Assembly (NCBI GenBank): GCA_014656175.1
Contig: BNBX01000001.1
Coordinates: 596,078-660,077, forward strand
Direction of reading: 5' to 3'
Origin: Streptomyces werraensis
GTDB taxonomy: Bacteria > Actinomycetota > Actinomycetes > Streptomycetales > Streptomycetaceae
DNA: 64,000 nucleotides
In this document: positions 58,615 through 64,000 of the stretch, one piece after another
Numbering within the stretch: position 1 is the stretch's first letter
Layout of the letters: each line of letters starts with the position of its first letter
Program-made: the position numbers and the translations under genes
The notes under the pieces: model-generated
What the model was told of the DNA's origin: nothing
Seen by the model: the letters and a program-made list of their open reading frames with translations, nothing else
The model's database searches: none

Positions 58615-59343
58615 ATGACCGTGACTTGGGAAGAGTCGGGATGGGAGCAACTGGCCCCGGGGGTCGGGCGGCGCCGGCTGCCGGGGTGGGACTGCACCGC
58701 GGGGATCGTCGTGGGCGCGGACGGCGTCCTGGCCGTCGACGCGGGCTCGTCCCTCGCCGAGGGCGCGCGGTTGCGGACCGAGGCGCGGGAGCTGACCGGC
58801 CGCCGTGTGACGCATCTCGCGCTCACCCATCCGCACTTCGACCACGTCCTCGGGGCGCCGGCATTCGCGGACGCCGAGGTGTACGGCGCGGTCGGTCTGG
58901 ACGTGGCGCTCGCCGGGCGGGGACGGGAGGAGCTGAGCGCGGACGCGGTGCGCTGGGGTCTCGACCCGGCGGCGGCCGACGAGGCGGTGGCGGCGCTGGT
59001 CCCGCCCCGGCACGCGGTGTCCGGCGAGTGGACGCTGGACCTGGGCGGCGGCCGCCAGGCGCTGCTGGCGAACGTGGGTCCCGGCCACACCGCGTACGAC
59101 CTGGCGGTGCTGGTGCCCGGCGACCCGGAGGTGGTGTTCTGCGGCGACCTGGTCGAGGAGTCGGACGAGCCGCAGGCGGGTCCGGACGCCGTGCCGTCCC
59201 GATGGCCGGCCGCGCTGGACCGGCTGCTGCGGCTGGGCGGCGAGGACGCGGTGTACGTCCCCGGTCACGGCGCGGTGGTCGACGCGGCGTTCGTACGGGC
59301 CCAACGGGACGCGCTGGCGGCCCGGTTCGGCGTGTCGGAGTGA
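58615..59343 (+). CDS. Metallo-beta-lactamase-fold hydrolase
   Basis: A 242-residue protein of the MBL superfamily. The motif [13 protein letters not shown] is THxHxDH with Pro and Phe variants, GPGHTAYDL gives the second His, FCGDLVEE the bridging Asp, and [10 protein letters not shown] the last His. Two zinc ions are expected; the substrate is not known. ATG 58615 has no clear ribosome site, so the transcript may be leaderless; a candidate -10 (TAGCGT) lies just upstream. It is divergent from hrcA. Confidence 0.85.
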   Translation: MTVTWEESGWEQLAPGVGRRRLPGWDCTAGIVVGADGVLAVDAGSSLAEGARLRTEARELTGRRVTHLALTHPHFDHVLGAPAFADAEVYGAVGLDVALAGRGREELSADAVRWGLDPAAADEAVAALVPPRHAVSGEWTLDLGGGRQALLANVGPGHTAYDLAVLVPGDPEVVFCGDLVEESDEPQAGPDAVPSRWPAALDRLLRLGGEDAVYVPGHGAVVDAAFVRAQRDALAARFGVSE

Positions 59344-59377
59344 TCACCGCACCGGTGTTCCTCGTATCGTCGGCAGA

Positions 59378-60184
59378 ATGCGCCAGTACTCCGCCGATCT
59401 GACCCCTCCGTGGAAGAAGCCGCAGTCCGTCCCCGAGGTGCCGGCCGAGCCGGGCCTCGTGGTGGAGGAGCCCGGCACCGGGTTCTGCGGCGCCGTGATC
59501 CGCTGCGAGGCCGGCACCGTGACCCTGGAGGACCGCTTCGGCAAGCACCGGGTGTTCCCGCTGGAGCCGCGCGGGTTCCTGCTGGAGGGTCGCGTGGTCA
59601 CGCTGGTCCGCCCCTCCTCCGGCCCGGCCCGCCCCACCCGCACGGCGTCCGGCTCGGTCGCCGTCCCCGGCGCACGGGCGCGCGTCGCCCGCGCGGGGCG
59701 CATCTACGTCGAGGGCCGGCACGACGCCGAGCTGGTCGAGAAGGTGTGGGGCGACGACCTGCGGATCGAGGGGGTGGTCGTGGAGTACCTGGAGGGCGTG
59801 GACGACCTCCCGTCGATCGTCGACTCCTTCGCGCCCGGGCCGGACGCGCGGCTGGGGGTGCTGGTGGACCATCTGGTGCCCGGCACCAAGGAGTGGCGGA
59901 TCGCGCAGGCGGTGACGAGCGAGCACGCGCTGGTGGTCGGGCATCCGTACATCGACATCTGGGAGGCCGTGAAGCCGGCGTCGGTGGGGATCGAGGCGTG
60001 GCCTCGGGTGCCGCGGGGGGTGGACTGGAAGACGGGGGTGTGCGAGGCGCTGGGGTGGCGGGTCGCCAACACGGGTGAGGCGTGGCGCCGGATCCTGGAC
60101 TCCGTCCACTCCTACAAGGATCTCGAGCCCCAGCTGCTGGGGAGGGTGGAGGAGCTCATCGACTTCGTCACGGCTCCGTCGTGA
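59378..60184 (+). CDS. DUF3097 protein
   Basis: A 268-residue protein that looks like the actinobacterial family DUF3097. The N-terminal part (LVVEEPGTGFCGAVIRCEAG, VTLEDRFGKHRVFPL) is a small beta domain. The second part contains RIYVEGRHDAELVEKVWGDD and LGVLVDHLVPGTKE, with E-G and D residues placed like a TOPRIM nuclease or primase core; this resemblance is inference. No membrane segment is seen. It begins 34 bases after the MBL gene, so the two form an operon. Confidence 0.85.
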   Translation: MRQYSADLTPPWKKPQSVPEVPAEPGLVVEEPGTGFCGAVIRCEAGTVTLEDRFGKHRVFPLEPRGFLLEGRVVTLVRPSSGPARPTRTASGSVAVPGARARVARAGRIYVEGRHDAELVEKVWGDDLRIEGVVVEYLEGVDDLPSIVDSFAPGPDARLGVLVDHLVPGTKEWRIAQAVTSEHALVVGHPYIDIWEAVKPASVGIEAWPRVPRGVDWKTGVCEALGWRVANTGEAWRRILDSVHSYKDLEPQLLGRVEELIDFVTAPS

Positions 60185-60189
60185 CACCC

Positions 60190-60240
60190 GTCCTCGAACG
60201 CCGGACGGGCTGATTCTCAGCCCGTCCGGCGCTTGAGGAC
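60190..60240. terminator. Long hairpin of a dispersed Streptomyces repeat type
   Basis: A 23-bp stem (one mismatch, one G-T pair) with loop ATTCT. The sequence GCCGGACGGGCTG and its complement, followed by GAGGACGAGGCCC, is common between Streptomyces genes. It should end both the DUF3097 and hemW transcripts. Confidence 0.8.
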
Positions 60241-60328
60241 GAGGCCCGCCAGGGCCGACAAGGGGGGTATGGGGGCACTGCCCCCAGGGTCGGGACGGGA
60301 AGGGGCGGCGGGGGCGAGGCAACTCCGG

Positions 60329-61570
60329 TCAGTCGACCAGGTCCCGGACCACGGCGTCAGCCAACAGGCGTCCCCGCAGGGTGAGGGCCGCGCGGCCCTC
60401 CGCGAAGGGCTCCGGACGGAGCAGACCGTCCGACAACGCCCGCCGCGCAGCGGCAAGCCCCTCCGCCCGCAGCAACTCCAACGGCACCCCGTCCAGCAGC
60501 CGCAGCTCCAGCAGAATCCGCTCGACCCGCCGGTCCTCGTCCGACAGGATTTCGCGGCCCGCCCCCGGCGACCTCCCCTCCGCCAGCGCAGCGGCATACG
60601 CCCCCGGATGCTTCACGTTCCACCACCGCACCCCGCCCACATGCGAGTGCGCCCCGGGCCCGGCCCCCCACCAGTCGGCGCCCCGCCAGTACAGCTCGTT
60701 GTGCAGACAGCGTCCCGCCTCCGAGGTCGCCCAGTTCGACACCTCGTACCAGGAGAACCCCGCCGCCGACATCATCTCCTCGGCGATGAGGTACCGGTCG
60801 GCGTGGACGTCGTCGTCCGTCATCGGCACCTCCCCCCGCCGGATCCGCCGGGCCAGCTGCGTGCCCTCCTCGACGATCAGCGCGTACGCGCTCACATGGT
60901 CGGGGCCCGCCCCGATCGCCGCGTCCAGCGAGGCGCGCCAGTCGTCGTCCGACTCCCCCGGCGTGCCGTAGATCAGGTCGAGGTTGACGTGGTCGAACCC
61001 GGCCGCCCGCGCCTCGGCGACGCACGCCTCGGGCCGGCCGGGGGTGTGCGTGCGGTCGAGGACCTTCAGCACGTGCTGCCGGGCGCTCTGCATGCCGAAG
61101 GAGATCCGGTTGAAGCCGCCGGCCCGCAGTTCGGCGAGGTAGGCGGGGTCGACCGACTCGGGGTTGGCCTCCGTCGTGATCTCGGCGTCCGGCGCCAGCC
61201 CGAACTCCTCGCGGATCGCGCCGAGCATCCGCACCAGGTCGCCCGCGGCGAGCAGCGTGGGCGTGCCTCCGCCGACGAACACCGTGCGCACCGGGCGGGG
61301 GTCGTCGCCGAGCACCTTGCGGGCCAGCCGGATCTCGTCGACGAGGGTCTCCGCGTAGTTGTCGCGGGAGGCCAGCACGCCCCCGGTGCCGCGCAGCTCG
61401 GTCGCGGTGTAGGTGTTGAAGTCGCAGTAGCCGCAGCGGGTCGCGCAGTAGGGGACGTGCAGGTAGAACCCGAGGGGGCGGTCGGCCGCCCCGGCGAGCG
61501 CGGACGCGGGCAGCGCGCCGTCGGCGGGGACGGGCTCGCCGTCGGGGAGTGCGGAAGGCATGTGCTCCAT
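60329..61570 (-). CDS. hemW: Radical SAM heme chaperone HemW-like protein
   Basis: A 413-residue radical SAM protein related to coproporphyrinogen III oxidase but with HemW features. The cluster motif is CATRCGYCDF (Cys 42, 46, 49), preceded by LGFYLHVPYC. FVGGGTPTLL, EANPES, RISFGMQSARQHVL and LIYGTPGESDDDW are conserved. HemW delivers heme rather than oxidising it; the CxxxCxxC motif lacks the fourth Cys typical of HemN (CxxxCxxCxC, here CDF). It lies upstream of the hrcA-dnaJ cluster in this strand order. Confidence 0.9.
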   Translation of the reverse strand: MEHMPSALPDGEPVPADGALPASALAGAADRPLGFYLHVPYCATRCGYCDFNTYTATELRGTGGVLASRDNYAETLVDEIRLARKVLGDDPRPVRTVFVGGGTPTLLAAGDLVRMLGAIREEFGLAPDAEITTEANPESVDPAYLAELRAGGFNRISFGMQSARQHVLKVLDRTHTPGRPEACVAEARAAGFDHVNLDLIYGTPGESDDDWRASLDAAIGAGPDHVSAYALIVEEGTQLARRIRRGEVPMTDDDVHADRYLIAEEMMSAAGFSWYEVSNWATSEAGRCLHNELYWRGADWWGAGPGAHSHVGGVRWWNVKHPGAYAAALAEGRSPGAGREILSDEDRRVERILLELRLLDGVPLELLRAEGLAAARRALSDGLLRPEPFAEGRAALTLRGRLLADAVVRDLVD

Positions 61571-61604
61571 TGTCCCGCACCGCGCGCGATCCCCTTCCTG
61601 GCCC

Positions 61605-63809
61605 TCACTCCGCCTGGAGCACCAGCAGGGCCATGTCGTCCGCCGGGGGCCGCGCCCCGAACTCGTGCACGAGCCGGGTGATCCGGTCCGCTATCGCCCC
61701 GGCCTCCATCCCGGCGCAGCCCGCCAGCGCCCGGGCCAGTCCGTCGCCGTCGTCGAACTGCCGGGACCCGGAGCGTCGCTCGGTGACCCCGTCGGTGACG
61801 CAGAGCAGGGTGTCGCCGGAGTACATCTCGAAGGTCTCGCCGGAGTACCCGGCGTCCTCGACGACCCCGAGCAGCGTCTGCGGCTGGGCGACGGCCCGGA
61901 CACCGCCCTCGGGGTCGAGGAGCAGGGGCAGGGGGTGGCCGGCGGAGGCGAGGGTGCAGCGGACGCCGCCGTCGAAGGGCACCAGCTCGCCGTAGAGGAG
62001 GGACAGGAAGCGGGTCTGGGGGCCGTCGCCGGGAGCGGTGGGGCGTGCCCCGGCCGCCACCAGCGCGCGGGCGGCGGCGTCCGCGGCCTCGGTGGCGTCG
62101 TCGAGGAGGAGCTGGTTGAGCCGGTCGAGGACGTCGGCGACGCGGTAGCCCTCGCGGGCGAGCAGCCGTAGCCAGGGGCGGACCAGGCCGATGACGACGG
62201 CCGCCTCGGGGCCCTTGCCCTGGACGTCGCCGACGGCGAAGCACCAGCGTCCGTGGCCGGCCGGGAAGAGGTCGTAGAAGTCGCCGCTGGGGCCGCCCTT
62301 GTCGCACGGTTCGTGGACGAGGGCGCTGCGCACGCCGGGGATCTCGGCGACGGCGCCTGGCAGCAGGCCGCGCTGGAGCACGGCGCTGATCGTGGCCTGG
62401 CGTGCGTACTGCCGGGCCGCCCCGATGGCCAGCGCGACGCGCCGTCCCAGGTCCTCCACGAGCCCGGTGATCTCGTCGGGGAAGCGGTCGATGCCGCCGC
62501 GCCCGATCACCAGCGTGCCGAGCGGGCGGCCCCCGGCGACGAGCCGGTACGCGAGCGCGGACCCGGGCGGCGCGAGGGCGGGCCCTTCGGCCTCACCGGA
62601 CGGCGGCTCGTCGGCGTGCCCGGACACGGCGGACGCCGGCCCGTCGCCGTACCCCGACACTCCGGACGCCGCTCCGTCGCTCTCCCCGGACACCCCGGAC
62701 GCCGGCCCGTCGGTCTCCCCGGACACGGCGGGTGCCGGTCCGTCGGCGCCCTCCGCGACCGGGCCGCCCGCGCGCCCGGGCCGGTCCGGCGTGTCCGGGT
62801 CTCCGCCCTCCACGGCGGTGGCCCGAGGCCACGGATACCGCACCGGCCCGGTGCCGAGCGGGTCGTCGGCCTGGGGCGGCGGCGTGCGTTCGAGCGCCCG
62901 GCTCAGCTCCTCCACCAGATGCTCGCTGGCGTGCCAGACGCGGGCGAGGCGGCCTCCCGCGCCGGGCCGGCCGCCGTGCGCGGTGGCCTCGTCCTCCAGC
63001 CAGACCGCGCACCAGTCGGCGAGCCGCGGCACGATCAGCTGGCCGGTGAGGGAGGCGACCAGATCCTCGTCCAGCTGCCCGGCGAGCAGGTCGGACGCCT
63101 CGGCGAGGAAGGACAGCGCGCCCCGGCCCAGCCAGGCTCCGTCGCGTCCGGGGCGGCGGGCCAGCCAGTCGTCGCCGTAGGAGGCGGCACGCCAGGCGTC
63201 CCGGGGGCCGGTGTGCCCGCGCGGGGTGAGGGGGTCGAGCGGGTCGGAGGCGAGGAGCGCGGCGGCGCGCAGGTCCCGCGCGGGGGCGCGTTCCCCGGCG
63301 TACGCGGCGGGCGGGTCCGGGGGCGCCTCCTCGCGCGTCGGCAGCCGCGCCCACACGATCTTGCTGCCGGCGCGGTAGGTGACGCCCCAGGACTCGGCGA
63401 GCGCGGCGACCAGGCGCAGGCCGCGCCCGTACTCGGGGAGATCGTGCGACGGCGTCTCCGCGGCGTCGTCGCGCGGCGGGCGGGAGGGGTGCAGGTCGGC
63501 GACCTCGACGACGAGCGCGCCGGTGTCCTCCTCCAGCCGGCAGGTCAGACGCACCTCGGTGCCGGCGTGCACGACCGCGTTGGTGACCAGCTCGCTGGCG
63601 ACCAGGGCGGCGTCGTCGCCGACGCGGCCGGTGAGGAGGTCGGCGCCGTCCGCCGTGGACTGCGTCCACTCGGTGAGCGCCTTGCGCAGCAGCGCGCGTG
63701 CGGAGCCCGGCGCGAGGGGACTTCCGGACAGCGTCGTCTCCACCCGCGTGCTCCCCCGCACGTCGGAGGCGCACGAGGTGGTCTCCCGTTGGGTCGGAAT
63801 GGCCCGCAT
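61605..63809 (-). CDS. SpoIIE-type PP2C phosphatase with N-terminal anti-sigma-type ATPase domain
   Basis: A 734-residue soluble regulator. An HATPase (RsbW-like) domain at about residues 30-135 has LVASELVTNAVVHAG and GRGLRLVAALAESWG. A middle region and a GAF-like segment follow, interrupted by a Pro/Ser/Gly linker with an 11-residue repeat. The C-terminal PP2C domain has GGPSGDFYDLFP and VGDVQGKGPEAA. Such proteins control sigma factors through partner switching. ATG 63809 follows GGGGAG; ATG 63884 would add 25 residues but has no ribosome site. Confidence 0.9.
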   Translation of the reverse strand: MRAIPTQRETTSCASDVRGSTRVETTLSGSPLAPGSARALLRKALTEWTQSTADGADLLTGRVGDDAALVASELVTNAVVHAGTEVRLTCRLEEDTGALVVEVADLHPSRPPRDDAAETPSHDLPEYGRGLRLVAALAESWGVTYRAGSKIVWARLPTREEAPPDPPAAYAGERAPARDLRAAALLASDPLDPLTPRGHTGPRDAWRAASYGDDWLARRPGRDGAWLGRGALSFLAEASDLLAGQLDEDLVASLTGQLIVPRLADWCAVWLEDEATAHGGRPGAGGRLARVWHASEHLVEELSRALERTPPPQADDPLGTGPVRYPWPRATAVEGGDPDTPDRPGRAGGPVAEGADGPAPAVSGETDGPASGVSGESDGAASGVSGYGDGPASAVSGHADEPPSGEAEGPALAPPGSALAYRLVAGGRPLGTLVIGRGGIDRFPDEITGLVEDLGRRVALAIGAARQYARQATISAVLQRGLLPGAVAEIPGVRSALVHEPCDKGGPSGDFYDLFPAGHGRWCFAVGDVQGKGPEAAVVIGLVRPWLRLLAREGYRVADVLDRLNQLLLDDATEAADAAARALVAAGARPTAPGDGPQTRFLSLLYGELVPFDGGVRCTLASAGHPLPLLLDPEGGVRAVAQPQTLLGVVEDAGYSGETFEMYSGDTLLCVTDGVTERRSGSRQFDDGDGLARALAGCAGMEAGAIADRITRLVHEFGARPPADDMALLVLQAE
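62619..62750 (-). repeat. 33-bp tandem repeat in the phosphatase gene
   Basis: About four copies of a 33-base unit (anchors CCCGGACAC at 62619, 62652 as a variant, 62685 and 62718) encode an 11-residue repeat of the type VSGxxDGPASG. The region forms a flexible linker between the ATPase/middle part and the phosphatase domain. Confidence 0.75.
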
Positions 63810-64000
63810 GGGCAGCTCCCCGGGCAGTTCGTACGAAGAGAACTCGATCGCTTGCCGACAGAGTGACAGAACGGACCCGCCCATAAGCGTGGAGTCACGA
63901 AAGTGGATCGCTTGTCGGGGGGACAGTGCCACCCGTTCGGTCAGGAACGGTGCCGAGACCGCTCGCTTTCGGTCATCGCAGAACGAGGAGTGTCGGGGGC

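Overview
The window is chromosomal DNA from a Streptomyces or very close relative. GC content is very high, GTG and TTG starts are common, and the gene families are typical of that genus: an uptake regulator Zur beside a zinc ABC transporter, excalibur/sortase-type surface proteins, SpoIIE-type phosphatase with an anti-sigma-like ATPase domain, HrcA with a CIRCE box, DUF3097, and the cluster NCBI names after S. coelicolor genes SCO2521 to SCO2525. Most of it is core genome. I see no phage, transposon, CRISPR array, rRNA or tRNA.

Layout. 1-2 kb: end of a PhoX-like secreted protein, then two paralogous small excalibur surface proteins with matching upstream blocks. 2-12 kb: ppdK, an alkaline-phosphatase-superfamily membrane enzyme, dusB, a drug-type MFS pump, a tiny zinc-finger-like protein, and an aldo/keto reductase-TetR pair with a perfect operator. 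12-19 kb: glyS, the zinc uptake operon (znuA-znuC-znuB) with zur, then uppS and recO. 19-23.5 kb: a small ORF with a structured leader, and a two-component system next to an MMPL transporter. 23.6-30.5 kb: a tightly packed, functionally undescribed operon of five genes (methyltransferase, large helical protein, variant ParA-like ATPase, two unknowns) plus a membrane protein. This is the most interesting block.

30.8-41.5 kb: GNAT, TerB-like protein, leuA with a leucine-rich leader peptide, an M4 peptidase with its emfourin-type inhibitor, a GH1 glycosidase, era, a degenerate cytidine deaminase, and an MmyB-type regulator divergent from an MFS pump across a perfect 19-bp palindrome. 41.1-44.3 kb: the translationally coupled phoH-ybeY-corC-yjbR operon. 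44.5-49 kb: PfkB kinase, glucarate-dehydratase-like enzyme and MFS transporter. 49-64 kb: RNase Z, HIT protein, tricorn-like protease, lipoprotein, rsmE, a nitronate monooxygenase-like enzyme, dnaJ, hrcA with CIRCE, an MBL-fold enzyme, DUF3097, hemW and a SpoIIE-type phosphatase.

How the genes relate: several units are self-contained regulator-target pairs with visible operators (Zur, TetR, MmyB, HrcA). Many neighbours on the minus strand overlap by ATGA or GTGA, which implies translational coupling. Dispersed GC-rich repeats sit in the gaps downstream of genes, and one related palindromic repeat lies in frame inside the tricorn-like gene. All functional calls come from reading the protein sequences; no database search was run.
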